From DAOVXM01 sp963746255 (GTDB lineage: Bacteria > Chloroflexota > Anaerolineae > Anaerolineales > UBA4823): a DNA stretch of 64,000 bases. The notes below the pieces were generated by a model that did not search any database, was not told where the DNA came from, and saw only the letters and a program-made list of their open reading frames with translations. Below, one piece after another: positions 24,667 to 33,234 of the stretch (position 1 is its first letter; each line of letters begins with the position of its first letter). The DNA lies in assembly GCA_963746255.1 (NCBI GenBank), contig CAVVAJ010000005.1, positions 496,001 through 560,000 of the forward strand. Direction: 5' to 3'. A program made the translations under genes and the position numbers.

Positions 24667-26331
24667 TTAGATTATTACTTTGGTGGAGAATTTCTGTGAT
24701 TCATAGTAACAATAATTACCTCCATACTCGAATAGTTTGCCAGCTTCCAGTTCTACGATTCGGCCTACAACGGCATCTAGGAAGTAGCGGTCGTGTGAGA
24801 TTACCAGGATCGTACCTTGGAATTCGCTCAGGACTTCTTCTAGGACTTCAGCCGAGGGGATGTCGAGATTATTTGTCGGTTCATCCAAAAGTAGAAAGTT
24901 CGGATTTGTCAACATGATCAATGCCAGCTGTAAGCGGCTGCGTTCTCCTCCAGAAAGATTTCCGATCATATCTCTCTGCTGCAGGTAGCTGAAACGGAAA
25001 CGGTTCAAGAATGCGACCGCTCTGCCCTCGGATAACGGAGCAGTTTTGCGGACAAGGTCTATTAGTGATAAGTTAGCCTCTAAGGTCTCATGTTGTTGGG
25101 CGTAATATCCCTTTTTCACGCTTGGCCCAAGAGTTATCCTTCCTTGGGTCGGTTGAATTTCACCATGAATCACTTTAAATAGAATGGATTTTCCTGCACC
25201 ATTTGGACCAACAACTCCGACCCGCTCTCCATGCTGGATCAGGAGATTCAAGTCATGGATGATCGTGCGCTGCTGACTCGGGTCGTTCTGATCATCGAAT
25301 GCTACCCGTAAGTCTTGGATTTCGAGCACCTTGGTACTGCCTCGCCAGCCCTTTAGGTCTAAATTCATCGTATCTGGTTCTAAGATCGGACGATCAACCG
25401 TTTCCATTCTTTCCAAACGTTTGAGGATGTTATTTCCCCGACGGATAAATTTGTTATTGTCATACACCCTACCCCATGTGAGCAGGCGATTGGCTGATGT
25501 CTCCAACCGGTTTATCTCTTTGGATTGAGCTTGATAGACCTGCTGCTGCCTTAGTGCACGGACTTGTTTCTCGACCGCATATTCCGAATAGTTTCCTGGA
25601 TATTCATTCAACCGTCCCTGCTCAATTTCAATAATTTCATCCACAAGTAGATCAAGGAGATAACGATCATGTGAGATGAGAATAACTCCACCTGAGTAAT
25701 CCCTGATGAACTGTTCGAGGATGGCTTTCCCGTGCAGATCTAAGTGATTATCAGGCTCATCGAGCAGTAATATATCTGGTTTTTGGAGAACTAAACTGGC
25801 GAGGGCAAGCAGCTTCTTCTGCCCACCCGAGAGGACATCAACTGGCATATCTAATTCTTGTTCATCAAATCCAAACCGAGAAAGGAGGTTGCGGAGGTTG
25901 TTTTCATAGCCGGGACCACCCAACTGAACATACTGTTCCAGCAAATTCGATTGTCGGTCAAGAGCCTTTTGGAGCGCTTTGGGATTTGTATAAATTTGAG
26001 GGTCTCCGAGTTGGGATTCAATTTGGTGTAACGATTGGTTAATACTCATTAGATCGGCGGATGCAGCCCGAACGATTTCGATGACTGTCTTGGATGATTC
26101 AAATTCGATATCCTGAGGCATATAAGCGATCTTGGTGCCAGGATTGCGTGATACATGACCTTCATCGAGGGGAATCTCATCCATGATAACCCGCAGTAAG
26201 CTGCTTTTACCGCTCCCATTTTGCCCGATCAAACCTATGCAGCGATCGTCATGGATACTGAAATTGAGATCTTCAAAGATCGGTTCTGAAGCATACGCAA
26301 GCTTAATGGCGTTGAGTTTAGTGACGATCAT
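24667..26331 (-). CDS. ABC-F family ATPase (ribosome-associated)
   Basis: A 554-residue soluble protein with two ABC ATPase domains and no membrane part. Domain 1 has GQNGSGKSS, LSGGQKKLLALA and ILLLDEPDNHLD. Domain 2 has GPNGAGKS, LSGGERSRLQLALIML and FLLLDEPTNNLD. The linker between them (about 240-320, with QSKEINRLETSANRLLTWG) is the charged P-site tRNA-interacting motif typical of ABC-F factors. These act on the ribosome, either in translation regulation or in antibiotic protection; which applies cannot be told here. Monocistronic on the minus strand, divergent from the Wood-Ljungdahl operon. Confidence 0.92.
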   Translation of the reverse strand: MIVTKLNAIKLAYASEPIFEDLNFSIHDDRCIGLIGQNGSGKSSLLRVIMDEIPLDEGHVSRNPGTKIAYMPQDIEFESSKTVIEIVRAASADLMSINQSLHQIESQLGDPQIYTNPKALQKALDRQSNLLEQYVQLGGPGYENNLRNLLSRFGFDEQELDMPVDVLSGGQKKLLALASLVLQKPDILLLDEPDNHLDLHGKAILEQFIRDYSGGVILISHDRYLLDLLVDEIIEIEQGRLNEYPGNYSEYAVEKQVRALRQQQVYQAQSKEINRLETSANRLLTWGRVYDNNKFIRRGNNILKRLERMETVDRPILEPDTMNLDLKGWRGSTKVLEIQDLRVAFDDQNDPSQQRTIIHDLNLLIQHGERVGVVGPNGAGKSILFKVIHGEIQPTQGRITLGPSVKKGYYAQQHETLEANLSLIDLVRKTAPLSEGRAVAFLNRFRFSYLQQRDMIGNLSGGERSRLQLALIMLTNPNFLLLDEPTNNLDIPSAEVLEEVLSEFQGTILVISHDRYFLDAVVGRIVELEAGKLFEYGGNYCYYESQKFSTKVII

Positions 26332-27076
26332 AGTCCTATATGTCTTGTACGCGGTTTAGCTGTATGGGTCTTTGATTAACTTGGAAATTACTCATTCTAG
26401 ATAATTCATCGAAGGCAGATTGTAATTGATTCCCGCGCAATCTTAAACACCAGATTGTCTAGATCCAACTCACCCCTTATTTTGGGTAGAAGTTGATAAA
26501 TCCCCATATTCTATACTGGTTCTAGGACGAAATTCAGAACCCCAAGGTTGTATCTTACCAATTTCTGTAACTATTTCCCACACAAATAATTCGTTTCTGG
26601 CTAATCCCGATGTAGATCATGATTTTGGCTGAAATCGAATCTGCAATCTGAGATTATGGATATTGTAATCAATCGTATTACGCAGAGGAATCCGGGGATT
26701 TATTATGTTGAATGTCTCAAAATCAAGACTACTAATCGTATAAAGATAGTAATAAATGTCACTTGTCGCATACTAGCTATTTTGCTATATTGAGGGTCGA
26801 ATAAACCGTAGAATTATTTATTGGTCATTACGCGAACTTATATCGCTTCTTCAAGTAGATGGTACTACTTGGACAAGGTCGAATATAATAAGAGGCAATA
26901 GGGAAAGGAGATTAAAAGCATAGCACCTGGATGAAAATACGCCTTGAACGATATACTGGCATCGGACCTGAATGGCACAGTATTGAATAGAGTGTGCTGG
27001 TTTCCGTTTAATGCGATATTCCCTGTAAGATTAGACTATCCATTTTACCCGTAAGATTAATATAAGGAAGGAGTGT
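26332..27076. other. 745-bp AT-rich intergenic region before the Wood-Ljungdahl operon
   Basis: No gene recognised on either strand. A weak promoter-like pair (TTGTCG at 26763, TATATT at 26786, 17-bp spacer, plus strand) lies about 285 bp before the operon. A 19-codon ORF at 26931-26990 has no close RBS. Two copies of GTAAGATTA lie at 27025-27033 and 27051-27059, just upstream of the first gene, spaced 26 bp. The region probably holds the control signals of the operon, but no riboswitch class was recognised. Confidence 0.5.
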
Positions 27077-27475
27077 ATGGAGACTTATACGCTTGAACTC
27101 CCGGCCATGTATGGTGACCATCATGTGTCTGAAGTCAGAAGGATCTTATTTGAAATTCCTGGAGTGGAAGAAGTATACGCATCGAGTGCCTTCCGGGCAG
27201 TCGAAATTTCGCATGACCCTGAAAAAGTAGCGGCTGATCAGATAAACCTGCAGTTAGACGCAGCTGGCTATATGGGTGAACTATCTATTCCGCTCGAATC
27301 AGGCATAGCAGCATACCAATCTGATAATGTCGATGTGTATTTCAGGCACACCGAAGTGTACGAACATACCCAGCAACCGGTCAGTTTTGCTCAAAACGTT
27401 AACTACGGCGGACGTGCGCTTTGGCCCTGTCCAGGTGTTGGCCCCATACATTATGTTGAAATAGAGGAGGAATAA
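27077..27475 (+). CDS. HMA-like domain protein at the head of the Wood-Ljungdahl operon
   Basis: A 132-residue soluble protein. Residues 1-75 have the pattern of a ferredoxin-like heavy-metal-associated domain (ELPAMYGDHHVSEVRRILFEIPGVEEVYASSAFRAVEISHD, then ADQINLQLDAAGY), but the metal-binding CxxC is absent. The C-terminal half (VNYGGRALWPCPGVGPIHYVE) is unfamiliar and contains the only cysteine. A strong AAGGAAGGAG site precedes the ATG. The CODH gene begins 3 bp after its stop, so expression is tightly coupled. A role in nickel or cofactor insertion into CODH/ACS is conceivable from position, but the sequence does not show it. Confidence 0.75.
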   Translation: METYTLELPAMYGDHHVSEVRRILFEIPGVEEVYASSAFRAVEISHDPEKVAADQINLQLDAAGYMGELSIPLESGIAAYQSDNVDVYFRHTEVYEHTQQPVSFAQNVNYGGRALWPCPGVGPIHYVEIEEE

Positions 27476-27478
27476 GTT

Positions 27479-29494
27479 ATGGCCAAAGCCAAAAGAACTT
27501 ATGAAGAAAAAACGTCTGACCCTGCTGCGCAGGAGATGCTCATCCGAGCCGATGAATTAGGTCTGGGGACTGCGTTCAGCCGTGCTGATGATATGGCTCC
27601 CTGTAATATCGGTAGTGCGGGAATGTGCTGTAAGCTTTGTGGCATGGGCCCATGCCGGCTGACCAAAGAAGGGCAAACAGGAGTTTGCGGCGCAACAATT
27701 GACACCATCCAGGCACGCAACCTGATTCGTGCGATCGCAGCCGGAGCTGCGGCGCATTCCGATCATGGACGTGATATGGCTTTCACGCTGAAAGCTGTGG
27801 CTAATGGGGAAGCTGAAGGATATTTGATCCGTGATGTAGCGAAATTGCGTAATGTCGCCTCATATTATGATATCCCAATCGAGGGGCGTTCTCCGAATGA
27901 AATCGCAGATGAGCTTGCGGACCTGTACATCGCACAGTTTGGACAGCAAAAAGGGAGGGTTGTTCCTGCATCACGAGCGCCGAAAAAGCGCCAGAAGATC
28001 TGGGAGGAACAAAATGTAATTCCACGCGGCATAGATCGCGAAGTTGTCGAAGCTTTACACAGGACCCATATTGGCGATGATCAAGAACCTGTACACATAC
28101 TTAATCATGCGATACGGGTTGGCCTAGCGGATGGTTGGGGGGGCAGCATGATCGCGACGGATGTTTCCGATATCTTGTTTGGTACACCCGCACCGATCCT
28201 CGGTCAAGCTAATCTGGGTGTGCTGAAAGATGATATGGTTAATGTCATCGTCCATGGCCACGAGCCAACGCTAAGTCAAATGGTGGTTGCTGCCTCACAA
28301 GACCCAGATATTATTGAATACGCTAAACAAGCCGGCGCTAAAGGTGTAAATCTGTCTGGGATCTGCTGCACGGCGAATGAAATCCTCATGCGCCAAGGCA
28401 TCCCGGCTGCTGGAAATTTCCTGCATCAGGAGTTGGCAATATTAACAGGCTCTGTTGAGGCAATGGTAGTTGACGTGCAGTGTATTATGCAGGCTTTAGT
28501 TGACTTGGCTGATAATTTCCATACCAAGGTCATCACAACTTCACCAAAAGTTCGAATTAAAGGTGCAGTACATATTGAATTTGATGAGCATAAGGCTTTG
28601 ACGATCGCGAAGGATATCTTGCGAACGGCGATTGATAATTATAAGAACCGTGGTGCAACCCATATTCCTGATGTGCGTGAGGATTTGATCCCCGGGTTTT
28701 CACACGAATACATCAATTATATGTTGGGCGGCTCCTACCGGGCTTCCTTCAGACCCTTGAATGATGCGATCATGTCCGGTCGTATCCGGGGTGTGGCCGC
28801 AATTGTTGGTTGTAATAACCCGCGCAGTAAGCAGGATTACCTGCATACTTATGTGACCCAGGAATTGCTCAAGCAGGATGTACTGATTGTTGAAACAGGC
28901 TGTGGAGCGATTGCGTCTGCGAAGCTAGGTTTGCTTCTTGGAGAAGCAGGATTAGATAAGGTTGGTTCAGGCCTGCGTGAGGTTTGCGAAACCGTCGGCA
29001 TTCCACCTGTTCTGCATATGGGGTCTTGTGTCGACAATACCCGCATTCTGACTGTCTTGACGCAAATGGTTGAAGAAGGTGGTTTAGGGGATGATATCGA
29101 CGCGATCCCTGCGGTAGGTCTCGCTCCCGAATGGATGAGTGAAAAAGCTCTTGCGATTGCGACTTATTGTGTTGCTTCAGGTGCGTATGTGATTTTTGGC
29201 GGGGCATCACCGGTCAGTGGAATGCCGGATCGCGTGGCTGATAGCGATATCGTTCTCAACTACATCAGCAAAGGGTGGGAAGAAATATACGGCGGAAAGT
29301 TGGAATTTATCCCTGACCCGGATGAAATGATTCGCTTGACGCTTGCGCACATTGATGCGAAACGTGAGGCATTAGGACTACCAGCCTACGATGCAGAACG
29401 CTTTGGACGAAGTGGTGATGACCGTATGTTTGAGCTTGAGAAGCTGCCGTTATCTGAGCGGCGCTCAGCTTTGTACGGCGTTGCCGCTGACTAG
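27479..29494 (+). CDS. acsA: Carbon monoxide dehydrogenase catalytic subunit (AcsA/CooS)
   Basis: Ni-Fe-S enzyme that reduces CO2 to CO for acetyl-CoA synthesis. The 671-residue protein has the N-terminal cysteines of clusters B and D (CNIGSAGMCCKLCGMGPCRL, then GVCGATIDTIQARNL). The C-cluster regions follow: HGHEP, SGICCTANEILMRQG, VDVQCIMQ, VGCNNPR, ETGCGAIASAKLGLL and HMGSCVDNTR. Length fits bacterial AcsA. It lies next to acetyl-CoA synthase, so it forms the CODH/ACS complex with an internal CO tunnel in known homologues. No anomalies were seen in the frame. Confidence 0.96.
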   Translation: MAKAKRTYEEKTSDPAAQEMLIRADELGLGTAFSRADDMAPCNIGSAGMCCKLCGMGPCRLTKEGQTGVCGATIDTIQARNLIRAIAAGAAAHSDHGRDMAFTLKAVANGEAEGYLIRDVAKLRNVASYYDIPIEGRSPNEIADELADLYIAQFGQQKGRVVPASRAPKKRQKIWEEQNVIPRGIDREVVEALHRTHIGDDQEPVHILNHAIRVGLADGWGGSMIATDVSDILFGTPAPILGQANLGVLKDDMVNVIVHGHEPTLSQMVVAASQDPDIIEYAKQAGAKGVNLSGICCTANEILMRQGIPAAGNFLHQELAILTGSVEAMVVDVQCIMQALVDLADNFHTKVITTSPKVRIKGAVHIEFDEHKALTIAKDILRTAIDNYKNRGATHIPDVREDLIPGFSHEYINYMLGGSYRASFRPLNDAIMSGRIRGVAAIVGCNNPRSKQDYLHTYVTQELLKQDVLIVETGCGAIASAKLGLLLGEAGLDKVGSGLREVCETVGIPPVLHMGSCVDNTRILTVLTQMVEEGGLGDDIDAIPAVGLAPEWMSEKALAIATYCVASGAYVIFGGASPVSGMPDRVADSDIVLNYISKGWEEIYGGKLEFIPDPDEMIRLTLAHIDAKREALGLPAYDAERFGRSGDDRMFELEKLPLSERRSALYGVAAD

Positions 29495-29505
29495 GAGAAG
29501 GGCAG

Positions 29506-30579
29506 ATGTCACGTTATATTGCTACAAGAGCCATCCGCGGTGCAAACGCCTTAGTTGCAGAAGCGGAACTAATGCTGAAAAAAGTAATTGATGAGAAAGG
29601 ACCGGATACTCCAGTTGCTTTTCCAAACACGGCATATTATTTGCCGTTGATCTATGGAATGACTGGCATTGAAATCACTAAGGTCGGTCAGCTGACAGGG
29701 GTGATAGAGCATGCCCGGCAGCTGCTCCATCCAGTTCCATCTGATAAACACTGGACACCATATCTGGGTGAGACCCTAGATAGTGGGATGGCCACATTAC
29801 TCGCTGCAGAAGTTATCGAAGCTGTCCGCTTTATCTATGGTTTGCAGCCTGAACCATATCCTGGTATAGAGCTGGCGGGTGGAACTGCTTACTCAGATAA
29901 TGGTGATGGACTGGTCGGACACCTGAATGGTCCAATCGACGATATACAGTTGAGATCCTGGGGCATCCAGTTGGTGGACGGGCGCATGCCGGGGTTCGCC
30001 GCAATCGTCGGGGCTGCAAAATCGAATGAAGTTGCGGTTAAATTAATCCGTGAACTCCAGCAGCGCAATATCCTAACTTTCCTGTCTGGGAATGTGAATG
30101 GACGCAGTATCATCGACCAGTTGGTGGAAGAAGGGGTTGAGCTCGGATATGATACTTACACGGTCCCCTTTGGAACTGATACGCTTAGTGCTATCTACGC
30201 ACTTGGCTTCGCGACGCGCTCAGCGTTGACTTTCGGTGGGATTAAAGCGGCGCAAGCCCGCGATATCTTGCTCTATAACCGAGCGCGCGTCTTCGCATTC
30301 GTATTAGCACTCGGTGAAGTTGATGATTTGAAATATGCAGCTGCTGCCGGAGCAATAAATTTCGGCTTTCCGGTCATCGCTGATACCGTTATCCCGGAGA
30401 TCCTTCCGACTGGTGTGACAACGTATGAACATGTCGTATCTATGCCTTTTGATGAAATTGAAGGGAAAGATGATCTTGAAAGGACCGAAATCCTGGTCCA
30501 AAAATGCATCGAAGTACGCGGGGTTAAAGATCCGCATGGCAGATGTCCCGGTCCCCGTACCCTATGGATCTGCCTTTGA
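29506..30579 (+). CDS. acsB: Acetyl-CoA synthase AcsB, N-terminal part (frame broken near 30520)
   Basis: N-terminal half of acetyl-CoA synthase, which joins CO, a methyl group and CoA. The 357 residues cover the CO-channel domain contacting CODH and much of the central domain: YPNT-like AFPNTAYYLPLIYGMTG, GYDTYTVPFGTDTLSAIYALGFATRSALTFGG and GAINFGFPVIADTVIPE, all matching Moorella AcsB. After EVRGVK the sequence departs from the family and stops at 30579. The family sequence resumes in the next frame (IRMADVPVPVPYGSAFEGE). Removing one base in GGGG (30520-30523) or the nearby AAAG restores a single ORF of 29506-33175. It starts 12 bp after acsA. Confidence 0.92.
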   Translation: MSRYIATRAIRGANALVAEAELMLKKVIDEKGPDTPVAFPNTAYYLPLIYGMTGIEITKVGQLTGVIEHARQLLHPVPSDKHWTPYLGETLDSGMATLLAAEVIEAVRFIYGLQPEPYPGIELAGGTAYSDNGDGLVGHLNGPIDDIQLRSWGIQLVDGRMPGFAAIVGAAKSNEVAVKLIRELQQRNILTFLSGNVNGRSIIDQLVEEGVELGYDTYTVPFGTDTLSAIYALGFATRSALTFGGIKAAQARDILLYNRARVFAFVLALGEVDDLKYAAAAGAINFGFPVIADTVIPEILPTGVTTYEHVVSMPFDEIEGKDDLERTEILVQKCIEVRGVKDPHGRCPGPRTLWICL

Positions 30580-33175
30580 GGGCGAAGTGGTTCGCAAAGC
30601 TGATATGCGGGTTGAGTTTGGTGGTAAGAATTCTCGCTGCTTCGAATACTTATTCATGACACCATTGGACGAAATTGTTGATGGCAAGGTGGAAATTGTT
30701 GGCAATGGGTTTGATGAAGTCCCAGCCCAAGGTTCAATTGATATGGGTATTGTCGTCCAGGTAGCTAGTCGCCACATGCAGGAAGATTTTGAACCCGTAT
30801 TAGAGCGGCAGATTCACTACTTCATTAATGGTGCATCTGGGATCCAGCATATTGGACAACGAGATATCGCATGGATCCGTGTCTCAAATGCAGCGGCAGA
30901 GAAAGGCTTTACCCTGGAGCATTTTGGCAAGATTCTCCATGCCCGTTTTCATGCTGATTTCGGAGCAATAGTTGATAAGGTTCAAGTTACGATTTACACT
31001 GATCCGGAAAAGTTGAAATCGTGGTTAGCCAGAGCGCGTGAGACATATGACACACGCAACAAACGATTAGCTGATATGACTGATGAACGCGTTGATGAGT
31101 TCTATTCATGCACGCTGTGCCAGTCTTTTGCACCAAATCATGTCTGCGTGATCAGCCCTGAAAGGCTTGGATTATGTGGTGCCTACAACTGGTTGGACTG
31201 TAAAGCTTCATTCAATATCAACCCAACCGGTCCCAACCAACCCATCAGATTAGGTAAATTAATTGATATCGACAAAGGATATTGGGAGGGCACGCTAGAT
31301 TATGCCAGGGTCGGGTCGCATGGTGTCGTCGAGGATGTATCGATGTACTCCATAATGGAAAATCCGATGACTGCTTGCGGCTGTTTCGAGTGTATCGTAA
31401 TGTATATCCCGGAGGTTGAAGGAGTAATGATTGTCAGCCGCGAAGACACCAGTATGACCCCCGCGGGGATGACATTCAGTACTTTGGCTGGTATGGCTGG
31501 TGGAGGTGTGCAAACACCTGGTGTCATGGGTGTCGGCAAATATTACCTGGTCAGCCCAAAATTCATCTCAGCTGATGGTGGCTTTAAACGTGTCGTGTGG
31601 ATGAGCCCGGTTTTAAAACGGTCAATGGCGGCAGAATTTATGGCTGTTGCGGAGCGAGAAGGGATTCCAGATCTAATCGACCGCATCGCAGACGGGAGCA
31701 ATGTTACCTCTGTAGAAGAACTTGAGGTATGGATTAAAGAGAAAAATCACCCTGTCCTAGAAATGGGCAGCATGCAGCCTTCTGCGAAAGAAGAAGACGA
31801 ACGTGCAGCAGCTATGGAAGCTGATGTTATCTCGAAAGCGGAAGCTGTTGTCGAAGCTGCGGTGGCAAAAGCTGAAACGAAGATGGCAGTAACACAACCA
31901 GAAGTTGAGTTGCCCAAAGAACCACTGAAAACCGAAACAACGGCTCCTCCCGCGGTCCCAGCTACCGTCCCAGCGAGCAAGGTTGGGACAAAGGCAGCAG
32001 AAGATCGTGCTGACAGGGCAGTAGATATGCTCCGAAGAGCATTGATTGCAGCTTTAGCTGAATTAGGGGGTATAGAGGGGCTTGACCTGCAGATGCCTGC
32101 TGTGGAAATACCAATGCCGACCACTGCTCCAGCTCCAACCGAAGAAGAACTAGTGGATGAACAGGTGGTGGAACTAGCTCCTGATGAACCTTGGCTACCA
32201 ACCGGTACCAAAACGGAAATCTTGGTTGAGAAATGGTCTGGTTCGGTAAGGGAAATCACAATCGGAGCGACAGCAGCTGATGGTGGCACCCGAACAAAAG
32301 TAGTGACCGTCGGTGGTGAGACGGCAATGCCTTTTATGAATTTTGATGGCAATATGCCCCATGAGCCGGTGATAGCGATTGAGATAAAGGATCGCAAACC
32401 TGAAGATTGGTCACCGCTGCTGCTTGAGACATGGCAGGATGTCATCGATGACCCTGTTGAATGGGCAAAGGCGGCAGAAAAATCAGGTGCAGATTTGATT
32501 CTGCTGTCCCTCAACGCGACCGATGCGGACGGTAATCCAACAAAACCTGAATCTGCTGTAGCTACGGTAAAGAATATTCTCGAAGCAACCGGTCTGCCAT
32601 TGGCAGTGTTTGGTCCTGGACAGGCTGATGCGGATAATGCGTTATTGGTTCCAATTGCTGAGACGTTTAAGGGTGAGCGTCTGCTACTCGGTATTTGCGA
32701 AGATAAGAATTACCGTACTATCGTGGCTTCTGCAATGGCAAATGGACACTTAGTTAATGCTCGCACAGCGATGGACGTAAACCTGGCTAAACAGCTCAAT
32801 ATTCTAATCAGCGATATGGGATTACCGATGGATCGGGTTGTTATGGATCCAACGACTGGTGCCCTTGGATATGGTTTCGAGTATGGTTATTCGGTGATGG
32901 AGCGCCTTCGCCTTGCAGCTCTACAGGGCGATAGCATGACCCAACAACCGATGTTAGTCACACCAGGTGAAGAGTGTTGGAAAGCAAAAGAGTCTAAGGT
33001 GGGTACAGATGTACCTGCTGAATGGGGAGACTGGTTGGAGCGGGCGATTAATTGGGAGACATTGACTGGAGTAATGCTTATCGAGTCTGGTGCCGATATG
33101 GTCGTCTTACGGCATCCGGAAAGTCTGCGGCGCACTCGTGCTGCGATCAAAGATTTGATGGAGGCGTTCAACTAA
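30536..33175 (+). CDS. acsB-acsD: Acetyl-CoA synthase C-terminal part fused to corrinoid protein small subunit (AcsB-AcsD)
   Basis: Continues AcsB after the frameshift. The cluster A ligands are all present: CTLC, the Cys of FAPNHVC, the Cys of LGLCGA, and CGCFE. Around residue 410 of this ORF the ACS domain ends (HPVLEMGSM). A roughly 130-residue Ala/Glu/Pro-rich linker leads directly, without a stop, into a CdhD/AcsD domain. That domain has ADGGTRTKVVTVGGETAMPFM, VEWAKAAEKSGADLILLSL, DPTTGALGYGFEYGYSVMERLRLAALQGD and a C-terminal TIM-barrel end. AcsD normally is a separate subunit that binds the corrinoid with AcsC. The fusion would tether the methyl donor to the synthase. First in-frame ATG after the shift used as start. 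Confidence 0.9.
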   Translation: MADVPVPVPYGSAFEGEVVRKADMRVEFGGKNSRCFEYLFMTPLDEIVDGKVEIVGNGFDEVPAQGSIDMGIVVQVASRHMQEDFEPVLERQIHYFINGASGIQHIGQRDIAWIRVSNAAAEKGFTLEHFGKILHARFHADFGAIVDKVQVTIYTDPEKLKSWLARARETYDTRNKRLADMTDERVDEFYSCTLCQSFAPNHVCVISPERLGLCGAYNWLDCKASFNINPTGPNQPIRLGKLIDIDKGYWEGTLDYARVGSHGVVEDVSMYSIMENPMTACGCFECIVMYIPEVEGVMIVSREDTSMTPAGMTFSTLAGMAGGGVQTPGVMGVGKYYLVSPKFISADGGFKRVVWMSPVLKRSMAAEFMAVAEREGIPDLIDRIADGSNVTSVEELEVWIKEKNHPVLEMGSMQPSAKEEDERAAAMEADVISKAEAVVEAAVAKAETKMAVTQPEVELPKEPLKTETTAPPAVPATVPASKVGTKAAEDRADRAVDMLRRALIAALAELGGIEGLDLQMPAVEIPMPTTAPAPTEEELVDEQVVELAPDEPWLPTGTKTEILVEKWSGSVREITIGATAADGGTRTKVVTVGGETAMPFMNFDGNMPHEPVIAIEIKDRKPEDWSPLLLETWQDVIDDPVEWAKAAEKSGADLILLSLNATDADGNPTKPESAVATVKNILEATGLPLAVFGPGQADADNALLVPIAETFKGERLLLGICEDKNYRTIVASAMANGHLVNARTAMDVNLAKQLNILISDMGLPMDRVVMDPTTGALGYGFEYGYSVMERLRLAALQGDSMTQQPMLVTPGEECWKAKESKVGTDVPAEWGDWLERAINWETLTGVMLIESGADMVVLRHPESLRRTRAAIKDLMEAFN

Positions 33176-33234
33176 GCAGGAGAGATTTGAAGGGATGGAC
33201 GCTATTCTATCCCATTCCCAGGAGAATTAACCAA

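Noticed and set aside
26482..26640. Minus-strand open stretch containing NELFVWEIVTEIGKIQPW
   Set aside because: Only about 50 codons, no RBS, no recognised family; not enough to call a gene.
30515..30535. Programmed frameshifting in acsB
   Set aside because: No classic slippery heptamer or strong downstream structure was seen; a single-base insertion in a short run is simpler.
31747..32514. 255-codon antisense ORF opposite the acsB-acsD linker
   Set aside because: It is a Ser/Ala-rich shadow of the biased linker codons; the plus-strand protein has family matches on both sides.
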